A DNA stretch of 64,000 bases from Pyrus communis (lineage: Eukaryota > Streptophyta > Magnoliopsida > Rosales > Rosaceae): NCBI RefSeq assembly GCF_963583255.1, contig NC_084803.1, forward strand, positions 21,488,428-21,552,427, written 5' to 3'. Position 1 is the first letter of the stretch; every line of letters starts with the position of its first letter. This document shows, one piece after another, positions 37,033 to 48,700 of the stretch. The position numbers and the translations under genes are program-made. The notes under the pieces were generated by a model. It did not search any database. It had not been told where the DNA came from and was given only the letters and a program-made list of their open reading frames with translations.

Positions 37033-38141
37033 TTTTTGGGCCCAAAATATTATTGTTGGGCCGAGCAGCAGGATGTGCTCGGCCCAAGGTAATGATAAAT
37101 ACTATGGGCCGAATAATAAATCCCGGGCCAGCTGGCAGGGTCGGCCAAATCCTATCCTAAGTAGTCCGGATGAATAGAAAAGGTCGAGGAAGTCCTGGTG
37201 CGACCAGGATTCTCGACAGGCAAGGAATGGAGTCCCGAAAAGAAGGAAAATTCAGAATCCCACTAGGAGTAGGAGGCGAAATGGGACAAGGACTCCCAAT
37301 CCAAATCAGAATTGGTTTCAAGGAATGGGGCACTATAAATACAAGAAATCATACAACAGAAAAACCCCTTCAAATCAGCATACAATTGCCTTGCGCAAAA
37401 CCTCTCAAACACCTTGAGATTTTTCCTTTTCTTTTCTTGCCGACACACCTTCAGTTTGGATAAACAGCACTGTGGAAGCACCCGGCGAGCATCTTCAGTT
37501 TGGATAAACAGCACTGCTGCCGCAGAATCAGCCGACCAAGAAGCACCTTCAGTTTGGATAAACAGCACTGCGTCGAGGTCGACCGGTTATCTATCTAAGT
37601 CTCGGTCGAGAAGGGTTTTCGAACCTTTGTTGGCAGATGTCACCTTACTAGCCTTCTCGACATAGTTAGGTGTTACGAATTGCATTACTCAGCGTACTGG
37701 ACGCCGAGTGGTTTTATGATTGGATACTCGCAAGTGAGTTTCAGGGTTCGGCATTCCGACGGCCGAACTACGTTCACCATCAAGACATACATCACGTTTG
37801 AGTACTTGTGCCCATATAGTTTGGTCTCGATTCGACGTGCTTATACTCTTACGAATATAATCACAGTGACCGAATCGGGCTCCGACGATTTGTGAACTCC
37901 GCAGAATTAGCAGCCTTGTCTTCAGGCTGTAGAACCCAGAGACCGAGAGCGTTCCTTCCTCGGTCGCAATCGCAAGATAGAGAAGTCAACGACGCGCCCA
38001 AAGCGACATCAGCAAATTTTACTCCTCGGCCAAGCTCGACCGACGAGTTGGCACGCCCCGCATCCGACCGAAGGACATAGTTAACTTATTAGTTACTCGG
38101 CCTGCGCGCCACGTAGGTTTTTGTAATTTTTAGAGTCAACA
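37033..38141 (+). repeat. 5' LTR of the gypsy element
   Basis: 1109 bp, ending GTCAACA. The first bases are TTTTTGGGCCC where the 3' LTR has TGTTTGGGCCC, so the terminal TG has mutated to TT. A TATA box lies at 37334-37341 (TATAAATA). Three copies of a 24-bp motif (CTTCAGTTTGGATAAACAGC plus ACTG) lie at 37449, 37493 and 37547, downstream of the expected transcription start. Confidence 0.95.
37334..37341 (+). promoter_or_regulatory. TATA box of the 5' LTR
   Basis: TATAAATA in the context CACTATAAATACAAG, about 300 bp into the LTR. The same box is at 49990-49997 in the 3' LTR. Transcription of the genomic RNA would start about 30 bp downstream. Confidence 0.75.
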
Positions 38142-38144
38142 TTT

Positions 38145-38162
38145 TGGCACGCCCAGTGGGAC
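38145..38162 (+). promoter_or_regulatory. Primer-binding site
   Basis: TGGCACGCCCAGTGGGAC begins three bases after the LTR end. The TGG start pairs with a tRNA CCA end. This sequence type is common in Tat-lineage elements. I did not assign the tRNA. Confidence 0.7.
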
Positions 38163-38186
38163 CTTTGTGCTAAACCTTCGGAGTTC

Positions 38187-39812
38187 ATGACCGTTGAAAC
38201 ACGGTCTACAAAGAAGAAAACAACCATGGGAAAGTCAACAACTGACTTACCAGTGCAAGGCCTTGGACAGGATTTGCACCCTACAAAAAATCCGATCATT
38301 GTTGCGCCACCCGAGGCCACAAGTGTGACACGGCGAGAAAATGAAATTTGTCTCGGCAGACAACCTCACAACTCAGCGATCCCGAATCAAACGGCGGGCA
38401 TGTTTGTAGAAGGGATCGTGGAAGATTGCGACGACGATGGTGGGGAAGGTTCTGATCCACCAACTAGGACATTCCTTTGGAAACGACTGGATGAAAAATA
38501 TCGTCAGGTCGAGCAGTCGATTGGTCAAAAGATGAATGATTTGCTAGAAGCAATACGAAGTAATAACGATACACATACCAGAATGCTTGAACTATTGGTT
38601 TGTAAAGCCTTCGAAGATGGCCAGGTCGGCCCACCTCGGCAGCTTTCGACGAATGTGCCAATACCAGCCGAGAGAGGGTCTGCCCGGCCGCAACCAATCA
38701 CCTTAGAAAGAAGAGGTGAACCAGAAAATAGATCCGAGGGACCAAGTCAGGGAGAAGAAGCCGCTTCCGTAAACATGACCGAAGTCCAGAGAATGATTGA
38801 TTCGGCCCTGAAGAAAGGGCCAAAGTTTCCAAAATTCATCCATCCATACCCGGCTTTTGTAGAAAGGTTTGAATACCCTCGAGGATTTAAGATCCCTGAT
38901 TTCAGCCTCTTCGCCGGGGAATCATCTTTATCCTCACTAGAACATGTGGCTCGGTTCACAGCGCAGTGTGGAGACGTCAATAGCGATTTCTACAAGTTAC
39001 GGCTGTTTAATTTTTCACTGACAGGCTCAGCTTTCGCCTGGTACATTAATCTCCCACCCAACTCTGTGCAGAGTTGGGAAGAGTTAGTCGAAAAATTCCA
39101 TGAACAATTTTATCGGCCAGGGATGGAGATGTCCGTATCGTCGCTGGCCAGGATGGCTCAAGCATCCGACGAATCTCCAATGGAATACCTAACAAGGTTT
39201 AAGTCGGCCAGGAATTGGTGCCGAGTACCACTACCCAAAGTGGAATTCGTCAGGATCGCCCTCAACGGATTAGACGTGGGGTACAAAAAGAAATTCCTGG
39301 GGGCAAATATCCGAGATATGTACGAACTTGCTCAACACGTTGAACAATATGATTATCCGCTCCGAGAAGAAAAGATATTAAAGTCACCATCCCGGGGGAC
39401 GTTGTATAAGAATCCCACAGTTAGTTATGCATCGACCGAAAGTGAAGACCCTCAGTATGCTAGTGTGGATGCGGCCGAGATAATAATAGACAAACCCTAT
39501 GTTTGCAAGGCTTTGGCGCAAGTAAATTCCAAAGACACCAAAACCCGTTTGGCCGCCGAGGACATGAGTAAGTCATCGAAAGTATACACTTTTGATATCA
39601 CCAAAGCTGATGCAATTTTCGATAAATTATTGGCAGCAAAAATCATCAAGCTTCGGCCGGGACATACTATCCCTAAGGCCGATGAATTAAAGGGAAAGAT
39701 ATACTGCAAGTATCATAATTCTAATAAGCATGCAACCAATAATTGTGTTGTGTTCCGAGACACAATTCAAAGTTGGATCGAGAAAGGAAAGTTGAAATTT
39801 CCGGAAAAGTAG
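38187..39812 (+). CDS. gag: Gypsy Gag (capsid and nucleocapsid region)
   Basis: A 541-codon frame from ATG (MTVETRSTKKK), 45 bp after the LTR. The retrotransposon gag domain lies at about residues 215-330 (FKIPDFSLFAGESS, FNFSLTGSAFAWYINLPP, SWEELVEKFHEQFYRPG, SPMEYLTRFKSARNWC). Near the end, CKYHNSNKHATNNC is the degenerate zinc-knuckle-like motif usual for this branch. Gag packages the RNA in cytoplasmic particles. A TAG at 39810-39812 closes the frame, but the following codons (MAVDVNPFP, MVDAH) continue the polyprotein in the same frame. This is most simply a nonsense mutation, though a natural Gag boundary cannot be excluded. Confidence 0.9.
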   Translation: MTVETRSTKKKTTMGKSTTDLPVQGLGQDLHPTKNPIIVAPPEATSVTRRENEICLGRQPHNSAIPNQTAGMFVEGIVEDCDDDGGEGSDPPTRTFLWKRLDEKYRQVEQSIGQKMNDLLEAIRSNNDTHTRMLELLVCKAFEDGQVGPPRQLSTNVPIPAERGSARPQPITLERRGEPENRSEGPSQGEEAASVNMTEVQRMIDSALKKGPKFPKFIHPYPAFVERFEYPRGFKIPDFSLFAGESSLSSLEHVARFTAQCGDVNSDFYKLRLFNFSLTGSAFAWYINLPPNSVQSWEELVEKFHEQFYRPGMEMSVSSLARMAQASDESPMEYLTRFKSARNWCRVPLPKVEFVRIALNGLDVGYKKKFLGANIRDMYELAQHVEQYDYPLREEKILKSPSRGTLYKNPTVSYASTESEDPQYASVDAAEIIIDKPYVCKALAQVNSKDTKTRLAAEDMSKSSKVYTFDITKADAIFDKLLAAKIIKLRPGHTIPKADELKGKIYCKYHNSNKHATNNCVVFRDTIQSWIEKGKLKFPEK

Positions 39813-41282
39813 ATGGCGGTCGACGTCAATCCCTTCCCTTCAACAACGATTGGTATGGTGGATGCTCATATCCCTAAAAACAAAGGGAAGGCCGAATACG
39901 TCCCGGTGCAGCATATCCATCAACGGAATGGCCGAACAAGACTAAAGCTTGATTTGTTTTCAAATGCACCACCTGTGGAACAATCAGGGCCACCTGCCGA
40001 TGATCCTATGACGAGATCAAGTCCCGATGGAACTCATGAATCAACAGTTTTATGTGATCATTGTAAAACACTAGTTGAACCTGGGAAGAAGACATCTTCA
40101 ACACCCCCCCACGGCCCCTGTAACATCACCGAATGGACTTGGTAACGGTCCACGACGTCAAGTTTTTGATCGACTCGGCCCACAAGTACGGCCGAAAGAC
40201 CAGACCTCGGTCAGGCGGCGTCTGGATTTCGACGCACCTTTCTACAATGAGGATTATTACTCACGCAATACCAACAGTTCGGGCTCACCAGCCGATCGCA
40301 AAACTTTCAAACCACCCAGGACATCGGATCAACGCTGGTACAGTTACAATTCTCCGACTGGCTTATATACGGCGCTGTCCAAATCCCAAAAACATCGTCG
40401 TCAACGGATAGATTGCATGGCTCGGCGACGAGAAGCGCAGGCCAGCCCGGCCAACCAGTGGCAACCAAAGAAGGCCGTGAAAGACATTAGCGAACGGCCA
40501 ACCCCGACTATCATGACCGAGTTAGCCGAAGGGAAGAAAGTAGCAGCTACCGGTTTCGAAACCACCATTGAGGAATCTGAGAAACGTATTAAGATCCTTC
40601 TCCGGCCTGGGGAAACGAGAGCTCGTCTAGAGTACTTTAGACAAGAGGCCGAAAAGAGACTTTCTTCGTTACCACCGCGCGAGCCGTTTATTAAAATACG
40701 GCGCAACTTACACCCTCCATTCCTCGATGAATCCCTGGAATACATGCGAGAGTTTCATAAGAAATACTCCGCCAATGACTTGTACGGATTACCCAAGGCG
40801 TGTCAGGAAGCCCTCGACTTAGCTTTAACTTGCCCTGATGCCGAGCAAATTATCCAGAAAACTACCGACCCAGCAATTAAAGCTAGGTTCCAACATATAC
40901 GGGAGGCTCGGGTCCTTGGTTTTGAGGTCGATCCCTATACAGACATCGACACCGCCGAATTACCCTTTTCGCTTGAAAACCTCCAGCATTTACGCTATCA
41001 TTTCGAAGTTTTCTCGGCTGTATCGCTTTTCGGCCTCACGACCGACGAGGAACAACGGATAGCACGGTTGGATACATATCTAGACACGAGGAACGCCCGT
41101 ATTGCCTATGAAGAACGAGCTTGTGTAGCCAAGGACCAACGTAAATCTTCGGCAGTCAACATCATCGAGGGAAGTAGCCCACCCGCACTCGATTTGGTTC
41201 CCACGTCTCAGATACCGGTTCTTACCAAGGAACTCAAAAGTTTAATCGAGGATGTTCTGCAGAAGACGACGACCACGATCCA
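39813..41282 (+). pseudogene. Gag-protease linker region, frameshifted
   Basis: The gag frame continues to 40145. Homologous-looking protein then moves to another frame (40075-41388) at a run of seven C at about 40104-40110. The middle part (RRLDFDAPFYNEDYYSR, SPTGLYTALSKSQKHRRQR, RLDTYLDTRNARIAYEERA) resembles the poorly conserved linker of Tat polyproteins. Near 41280 it shifts frame again into the protease. Homopolymer indels could be true mutations or assembly errors. Raw reads would tell. Confidence 0.75.
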
Positions 41283-42095
41283 ATGGGTCCCTCGGTCCTC
41301 GAACATATGGAGATCAGTATGGTCTACGTCCTACCAGCTGAATTCCAGCCAGGTACCCACCAGTCGAATTTCTTGGACGGGGACGTAGTTGCCGAGGAAG
41401 CAACACAAGTAGACTTCGTCGCAAACGACGACGACAAAGAAAATCGAAGCGGGGACAATCTTAAGGCAGCTTTGGCCGAGCTATTTCCCCGCTCCCCCTT
41501 GGTTAATCTCCAACACCTGAAGCCGTTATATGTCACGGCTCACATCGAAGGGTTTCCCATTTCGAAGGTGTTTGTCGACTGTGGAGCCACAGTTAACATT
41601 ATGCCAATATCCGTCATGAAGGCTTTACGCCGTTCTGATAATGAACTCATTCCGTCAAGGATCACTATGAGCAACTTCGTTGGTGACAAATCTCAGACCA
41701 AAGGAGTGCTCCCGTTGGAAGTGAGCATTGCCGGGCGTCAACACATGACGACATTTTTTATAATTGATTCCAAGACCGACTATAACGCATTACTTGGCCG
41801 CGATTGGATCCACCAGACCAGTTGCATTCCTTCATCACTATACCAAGTCCTCATCTTTTGGGATGGCAAATCGGTCGTAGTCCACCCAGCCGATAACCAA
41901 CCATTTGAAACCAACATGATTCAGGCTCGCTATTACGATGATCACGTCGGCTACATCACCCTCCAAGACCTTAACGAGGATGGGCGGCCGACGAGAATTT
42001 CAGTACAGAAAGTGATTGAGGTCGGCGCCGAGATTGTCCAACAGGATTCGGCGAGATTTGGCTTGGCAGATTTAGTCATCAATGCCGATGATTGA
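41283..42095 (+). pseudogene. Retropepsin-like aspartic protease region
   Basis: Open from 41283 to a stop at 42095. It opens with a conserved pre-protease block (EHMEISMVYVLPAEFQ) and has the catalytic aspartate in VFVDCGATVNIMP (Asp codon 41577-41579) and a second conserved block, DYNALLGRDWIH. The enzyme cleaves the polyprotein in particles. The frame differs from the upstream linker and from the downstream RT, so it could not be made as one polyprotein in this copy. Confidence 0.8.
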
Positions 42096-44046
42096 GCACA
42101 CCACGCAAGAACGGCGTCAGGCCGCGGTTTCATCTACAATAGAACGTCTGCTGGCCCATTGGTACGCCATTACCAAGCAACCACATTCTGGCATCAATTT
42201 AATCGAATTTCTGGCCGAAGCGGATAACGGCCCCGTTCTATCTTTCGATAAAGTTCAGGCTGCGCCGGCCGAACTCAAAGACCATCGGCCTCAAGTTAAG
42301 GACCCGCTAGAAGAAGTTAACGTAGGCACAGCCGATGATCCTCGAACATTGTTTATTAGCGCGTTACTCCCACCGTCTATGAAAGTCGAACTTCGGAAGT
42401 TACTCCACAAATTTAAAGATTGCTTCGCGTGGAGCTATCATGAAATGCCAGGCCTCGACCGAAACCTTGTGGAACATGAGCTACGCATCAAGGAAAGATG
42501 TAAGCCTTTGCGACAACCCCCTCGCCGATTTTCGACCGAAGTACAACTCGGCATTAAAGACGAATTAGTTCGGCTTCTAAAGGCTGGGTTTATTAGGACC
42601 GCCCGGTACGTCGAATGGTTGGCCAATATCGTCCCAGTTTTGAAGAAAAACGGTGCACTTCGCATTTGCATCGATTTCTGTAATCTAAATCTGGCTACTC
42701 CTAAGGACGAATATACAATGCCTATCTCAGATTTATTAATTGATGCCGCAGCTAATCATGAGCTGCTATCTTTTATGGACGGCCATGCGGGTTACAACCA
42801 AATTTTCATCGCCGAAGCCGACGTCCACAAGACGGCTTTCCGTTGCCCTGGGGCACTTGGTACTTACGAATGGGTAGTCATGCCATTCGGCCTCAAGAAT
42901 GCCGGCGCCACATACCAACGAGCCATGAATATGATATTCCACGACTTAATCGGTACAATCGTCGAAGTTTATATCGATGATGTGGTCGTAAAATCTAAAC
43001 GCCGTCAAACGCACCTGGACGATCTGCGGCGAGCGTTCCTTCGCATGCGCCGGAACAACCTCAAAATGAACCCGGCCAAGTGTGCTTTCGGTGTTTCGGC
43101 CGGTAATTTCCTAGGATTTTTGGTGCACCACCGCGGCATCGAGGTCGACGAAAATAAAGCCCGCGCCATCATTAGCGCTCCACCTCCGACGACAAAGAAA
43201 CAGCTCCAGTCGTTACTCGGACAGATTAATTTCCTCCGTCGTTTCATCGCCAATTCGGCCGGTAAGATGAAGGCATTCTCTACGCTCCTAAAACTTAAGG
43301 ATACCGACAAATTTGAATGGCGCGAAGAGCATCAAACTGCATTTACGCAAATCAAGGTGGCCCTTTCCACCCCACCCGTGCTAGTTCCACCCTGTCGCAA
43401 CAAACCCCTTAAATTATACATTTCGGCAGCCGCTGAATCCATTGGTTGTCTCCTCGCGCAAGATAACAATGTCGGGCGTGAGCAAGCGATCTTTTATCTT
43501 AGCCGAAATCTGAATCCGCCAGAGGTCAATTACTCCCCTGTCGAAAAACTTTGTTTAGCTTTGTTTTTTGCTGCATCCAAGCTTCGGCATTACATGCTCC
43601 CATCAGTCACGCAGGTCATCGCCCAAACGGACGTAATTCGATACATGCTCACTCGGCCCATTGTCAAAGGCCGAATAGGGAAATGGACGCTCGCTTTATC
43701 CGAGTTCAGCCTTCAGTATGTACCCCAAAAGGCCGTCAAGGGGCAAGCTCTCGCCGATTTCTTGGCCCAACACCCTTCCCCTTATAGTTATGAGGGAGGC
43801 GACGTCGACATCGGTTTAGTCACCACACGCGATAGCCATTGGACTATGCATTTTGATGGTTCCAGTACTTCGGCCTCGGCGGGTATCGGTATCGCCATTC
43901 AGTCACCTGACCACTGCCGATGGTATTTATCTCTCAAGTTAGACTTCAGCTGTACCAATAATCAAGCCGAATATGAAGCTTTCATTATCGGCCTCCATGT
44001 TTTACATGATCTGCGGGCACCCCGCGTTCTCGTCCTTGGTGATTAA
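42082..44046 (+). CDS. Reverse transcriptase, RNase H and start of second RNase H
   Basis: 654 codons open. The reverse transcriptase spans about residues 150-400: GALRICIDFCNLN, SFMDGHAGYNQI, FRCPGALGTYEWVVMPFGLKNAG and the catalytic YIDD at 42970-42981 (YVDD or YIDD are both usual). The connection and first RNase H follow (HQTAFTQIKVALSTPPVL, QAIFYLSRNLNPPEVNYSPVEK, GKWTLALSEF). From about 43837 an archaeal-type RNase H begins (HWTMHFDGSS, CTNNQAEYEAFI). Two RNase H domains identify the Tat lineage. A TAA at 44044-44046 falls right after VLVLGD, where DSQL is expected, and the homologous frame continues as INQLNG. That is consistent with a deletion of about 13 bp. Confidence 0.93.
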   Translation: MPMIEHTTQERRQAAVSSTIERLLAHWYAITKQPHSGINLIEFLAEADNGPVLSFDKVQAAPAELKDHRPQVKDPLEEVNVGTADDPRTLFISALLPPSMKVELRKLLHKFKDCFAWSYHEMPGLDRNLVEHELRIKERCKPLRQPPRRFSTEVQLGIKDELVRLLKAGFIRTARYVEWLANIVPVLKKNGALRICIDFCNLNLATPKDEYTMPISDLLIDAAANHELLSFMDGHAGYNQIFIAEADVHKTAFRCPGALGTYEWVVMPFGLKNAGATYQRAMNMIFHDLIGTIVEVYIDDVVVKSKRRQTHLDDLRRAFLRMRRNNLKMNPAKCAFGVSAGNFLGFLVHHRGIEVDENKARAIISAPPPTTKKQLQSLLGQINFLRRFIANSAGKMKAFSTLLKLKDTDKFEWREEHQTAFTQIKVALSTPPVLVPPCRNKPLKLYISAAAESIGCLLAQDNNVGREQAIFYLSRNLNPPEVNYSPVEKLCLALFFAASKLRHYMLPSVTQVIAQTDVIRYMLTRPIVKGRIGKWTLALSEFSLQYVPQKAVKGQALADFLAQHPSPYSYEGGDVDIGLVTTRDSHWTMHFDGSSTSASAGIGIAIQSPDHCRWYLSLKLDFSCTNNQAEYEAFIIGLHVLHDLRAPRVLVLGD

Positions 44047-44235
44047 CCAACTGAACGGCGTGTTTCGTTGCATGAGTTGTACTTTAGCTCCCTATCACAT
44101 GGTCGCTACCTAACTGGCCGAGTCGTTCGAACGGATTACATTTGAACACATTTCACGTATCCACAACACAGACGCCGACGAACTTGCCCAGATCGCCTCC
44201 AGAGCACAACTCACGGGGGCAAACTAGGTCGAATT
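44042..44235 (+). pseudogene. C-terminal piece of the archaeal-type RNase H
   Basis: In a different frame from RT, 44042 onward gives INQLNGVF, then ESFERITFEHISRIHNTDAD, the expected tail of aRNH, with stops at about 44109 and 44225. The last catalytic residue region is present but disconnected. Confidence 0.75.
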
Positions 44236-45660
44236 GTGGGAATTGTAAACATGGGTCAACGCTCGTACCCCGCCTTGATCAATCAGCAAACTCTTCAACG
44301 CGCGCACGTAATACGTACAAGGGTAATGTCGCTCCCATCCCTACTAGAACGAGGAGATCCCATAGAAGTATGTGTCGTCGAAGTAAAACCAGATGATTGG
44401 AAAAAGACGATGTTACGGTACCTCGATAACCCCAATGGGAAACACGACCGAAGAACGAATGTGCTCGCCATGAATTACGTGTTGTATCAAAATGAATTAT
44501 ATCGCAAGGGCGAGGATGGTTTACTACTATTGTGCCTCGGCCCACACGAGGCTGCCCAAGCAATGGCCGAGGTACATGAAGGAATTTGCGGGGCACACCA
44601 GTCTGGACGAAAGATGCGCTGGTTGCTCCGACGACACGGTTATTTTTGGCCCAATATATTAAAGGATTGCATCGAATATGCACGGAGATGCGTATCATGC
44701 CAAATTCATGGACCTGTGCAGAGAGCCCCGGCCGAATTACTACACTCGGTTACTAAACCATGGCCGTTCAGGGGTTGGGCAATGGATGTAATTGGCAAAA
44801 TCACGCCATCATCAGGGGCAGTGAAACACGCGTGGATAATTGTAGCAACTGACTATTTCACTAAGTGGGTCGAGGCAAGGTCATACGCCGAATTAACTGC
44901 TAAAGAGGTATGCAACTTCGTAGATGAGAATATTGTGACCAGATTCGGCGTGCCAGAAACGATCATAACTGATAATGGCACTATATTTACGGCCGATAGG
45001 TTTAAGGAATATGCGGCAAGATTGAATATCCGACTCGAGCAATCTACGCCGTACTACCCACAGGCAAACGGGCAGGCCGAGGCAAGCAATAAAGTGTTGA
45101 TCGGCATCCTTGAAAAAATGGTAAAAGAGAAACCTGGGTTGTGGCATTTGAAGTTAAATGAAGCATTATGGGCATACCGAACTTCACCCCGGTCGGCCAC
45201 TGGAACTACTCCTTACGCGTTAACTTATGGACACGACGCTATGTTACAGGTCGAATTGAGTATAAGCTCGTTGCGAGTAATCGAGCAGAGTGATGTGTGC
45301 AGTATTGAATATAGTCAAGCGATGTGACAAGAGTTAGAAGACTTAGAAGAAAGTCGAATCGACGCGGGTAACTTATTGGTAGCACAAAAGAAAATTGCCG
45401 AGCGAGCGTATAATCAGCGTGTAAGACAAAAAACGTTCGGCGAAGGAGAATTGGTTTGGCAAACTGTGTTGCCTGTTGGAATTAAGGACCCCAGATTTGG
45501 TAAGTGGTCGCCGAATTGGGAAGGGCCATTCATCGTTCACAAAGTCCTCGGCAAGGGGGCATATCATTTAAGAGATCGGACGGGTTCAGTTCACAAATTG
45601 CCGATTAATGGAAAGTTTTTAAAGAAGTACTATCCAATTACATGGGAAATCCAAGAGTAA
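44236..45660 (+). pseudogene. Gypsy integrase, one in-frame TGA
   Basis: It has a zinc-binding HHCC region (HEGICGAHQSGRKM ... CVSCQIHG). The catalytic triad is Asp 44785, Asp 44971 and Glu 45079, with exactly 35 residues between the last two (DX35E). Motifs are GWAMDVIG, ITDNGTIF and YYPQANGQAEASNK. A C-terminal GPFIVHKVLGKGAYHLRD block closes the domain. A TGA at 45325-45327 interrupts, and the same frame runs on to 45660 (QELEDLEESR ... PITWEIQE). The enzyme inserts the cDNA. The stop removes the C-terminal DNA-binding part in this copy. Confidence 0.9.
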
Positions 45661-45719
45661 GACCATTGTATTGATAACAAAAGAATCATTACAAGAGAAC
45701 AAATACAATGATTAAATTC

Positions 45720-48700
45720 CTAAGGGGTCGAGGGGAGGAAAGTCTCAAGGGCAGCTTTTAGCTCCAACCACTTCGCTTCACCTAGGATGATCTCAGCCTG
45801 CCTGGTCTTCTTGTTGAACTGCAACTGCTGGACATGCCGTGCACCAGCAGCGAAGGCCGTTAGCCGAGCCTTGTTGGCCTCGAAGTCCTTCTCAAGCTCG
45901 GCAGCAACAGCAGACCTTTGCCGTTGAAGGTCAGAAATTTGACGCTGGAGGTCAGAAATCTGGCGATCAAACTCGGTTAGCTTCGCCTTCTTAGCTTTGA
46001 TTGCCTCCATCTCAGCTCGGCCGGCCTCTTGCGCGACCTTGGCAGCCTTCAAGTCATCCTCGGCTTGAAGGGCTCGCTCGAAGATGTAGAAGTGTTGCCG
46101 AGTCCGCTCAAGGAGGTCGGTAAGAAAAGAGATATTCTCCGTGCTCAGGTCACCACCGCTGGCAAGGTCATTGAGACACTCTCCAACGGAGTCAAGGCCC
46201 TTGCATAGAAGAGCTTGGGAGGCAGTCAGAGACAAGACTTCGTGCAGCTTCACGAAGACTTCGGCCTCGGGCACGGCGCCCGCTGGTTCGGCAGGAGCAG
46301 CAGAAGAACTGGCCTCCCCGGTCGTGCTCTGAAGAAGAGCGTCGAGCTCCACTTCCCACGATGGCTGCACATGAAAGGAGAACTTTGTGAAGGAAAGTAA
46401 GACGTCGTGACATAATGCATAAAGAAAAAAGGGGATTGTTTTAGACCTGCCGAGAGGAGACTTCGGCCATGCCCTCTGGGTCATTGCTCGAACCCAGGGA
46501 ACTTAATGGCCGAGCCCAGTGCCTTAGACCGCTACGCAATTCACGCGGCCAATGAAGGTCATCTACATTTGATGGCCACGACGGCGGCCAGGAAATATAG
46601 ACAACGCCCCTCGGCGCATAAAATTGCCGGTGAAATGAATGTTCGGGCACCTGACATTTAATAGTTTTTTTTAAAAAAAAACATGTGTCACGAAAAAAAA
46701 AATAAAATTCAATACAAAAGAAACGAGACTTACAAAGGCCGAAGAGACTTCCTGTGGAGGAATGGGAGGGTCTTCATCCTGCGGATGGATCGACGTTTCG
46801 GCCGTGGCCTCAGGATCGGCCATAGGCCTCTTGCCACGATCCGCCGCAGGAGAACGCGGTCGAGCGGTCGCCTCGACGACCGGAGGAGGATGGACGGGAG
46901 GAGAGTTGATTGGTCGACGACGGCGTTGCAGCGGGACTTCGTCACTCTCGCTCTTGACATCCTGAACAAAAAGAGAACTTTTAGCATTACGACCAGAAAC
47001 CTAAAGAAACAAGTGGAAGCAGAATTATACCTCCAAAACGACCGTTGGAGTCGAGGGTGCTTCGGCAGGCACAGCCAACGCCACGACTGGTTCCAAAGCT
47101 GGAGCGGGTGCGACGATTGGATCGGCCAGGGAGACGGCTGGAGGAATCGGGGTTGGAGATGCCGGGGCAGCCGGCACAGATGGAGAGCCGGCAGGAGCTG
47201 GCGTCCCAGTAGTGTCACTAGGGACGACATGAATTTCCCGGTCGCCCTTCTTCGCCAATTTCTTGACGTGTTTAGAAGGGCTAGGGGCCTCCTCCGCCGG
47301 CTCGGCCCCTCGGTGGGGGCGTTTGGTAGGGACAGGCCGCTCGGTGACAAGGGTCCTCTTCGTGGGCACCTTCTTTGCCCTTGCCACCGCGGTGACCACT
47401 TCGACCGTCCTCGACCCACGGCCCCCTGAAGAGCAAGGTAATTAATAACAAAAATGATAAAAACAAAAAAGAAAAAGGAATTCAAGAAAAAACGGAAAGA
47501 CTACCTTGGGCCGACTTCTTAGGTTGAGCCGAGGACGTTAACCTGGGACGGTCGCCGAAGATCTTCCTCACCAGATCTTCGGCCGGGGCGCCGAAGAAGT
47601 CGCCGGTGTACTCCTCCCACCAGTCCCTGAAGGTGTCGGTTCCCAGCGATTCAGGAACTGTCGGCCGAAGCCGAAACTTCCTGCACTTCTCTTGGAACTC
47701 CTGGTCCGACGTCTTGCATTCCCTTTCAGAGGAACCGGTAAGACGCCCTCGACTCAGGAGAGACCGAGAAGCAAGCAGGTGGACGGGGCAGCCTTGAAGA
47801 TAGCCGAGCTGCCGGGTGACAAAATGGGGGTGGTAGACCTCCCAGCTGGCTCGGCGGGCATTGCAACCAAGAGGAAGGTCGCGAGCCAGAACGAACGACC
47901 CCCAGCACTGACGGATGCCCGCATCCTCGGACTCGGCCCATGCTGCCGTAGGGAGCCTGAGCGAGGAAGGGTACTCCTGGCGCCGGCATACCAGGAACTC
48001 GTCATCCGAGAGGACGCCGAGACTGAGGAAGTGTTTGAAGACCTCGTCGGCTCGGTGAGGTGGCGCCGGTCGAGAGGCCAGTTGAAGGCCGAGGGCGGCC
48101 GTTCGCTGGAAGGCAGGAACCTCTGGTCGAAGGGTGGAGAAGTAAACCTGCAACCAAAGTTGGAACACCCAGAGGGGTCCGTTCTGGTGCGGGTCAATCT
48201 TGCCAATGGTCGCCTCGGCCAAGCAACGGTAGAGGTTGGCGAGTATGGCTGGACTGAGCGCCAGCGAGCGACCATTAGCCAGTGCCTGGGCCACCGGCAT
48301 ATTCTCCACCAGGCATTTGTTCGACCTGGTACAACAAATGAATTTGTTGTACCAGTAGAAGAGGAAGGCTTCGTGCTCTCCCTTCCTAAGGCCTTCCTCG
48401 CCTCGGCCGGCGAAATGAAGGATGAGAGTGTTGTAGTTGAAGAAGTTCTATTGGAGCTTCTGAACTTCTTCCCTTGAGGGCTCCCGATCGCCCCGGCTTA
48501 GCGTTTCGACGGCCCTTTCGTCGAATAGTGCCTTCAGGTCGAGAGGAGAAGGGTATCCGGAAGGGGCGGCGTCAATAGGAAGGCCGGTCGGGGAAGTCCC
48601 AAGGATGGCCGAGACGTCGAGGACTGTGGGGCCGAGAGGGCCGAAGGGCAGGATCATGGTGTTGGTGGCCGAACACCATAAGCTCAGGGCCGCCATAAGC

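Noticed and set aside
37033..37035. Idea that the 5' LTR begins one or two bases later because TG is missing
   Set aside because: Equal LTR length (1109 bp) and the perfect CCTAC duplication fix the boundary. The missing TG is a point mutation.
39810..39812. Programmed stop readthrough between Gag and Pol
   Set aside because: Possible in principle, but the copy has many other lesions and no readthrough context was recognisable, so a simple nonsense mutation is preferred.
46683..48477. Long plus-strand ORFs (46683-47429, 47692-48477)
   Set aside because: They are complementary shadows of the GC-rich antisense PMD exons and contain no known motif, while the minus strand shows domains and in-phase splice sites.
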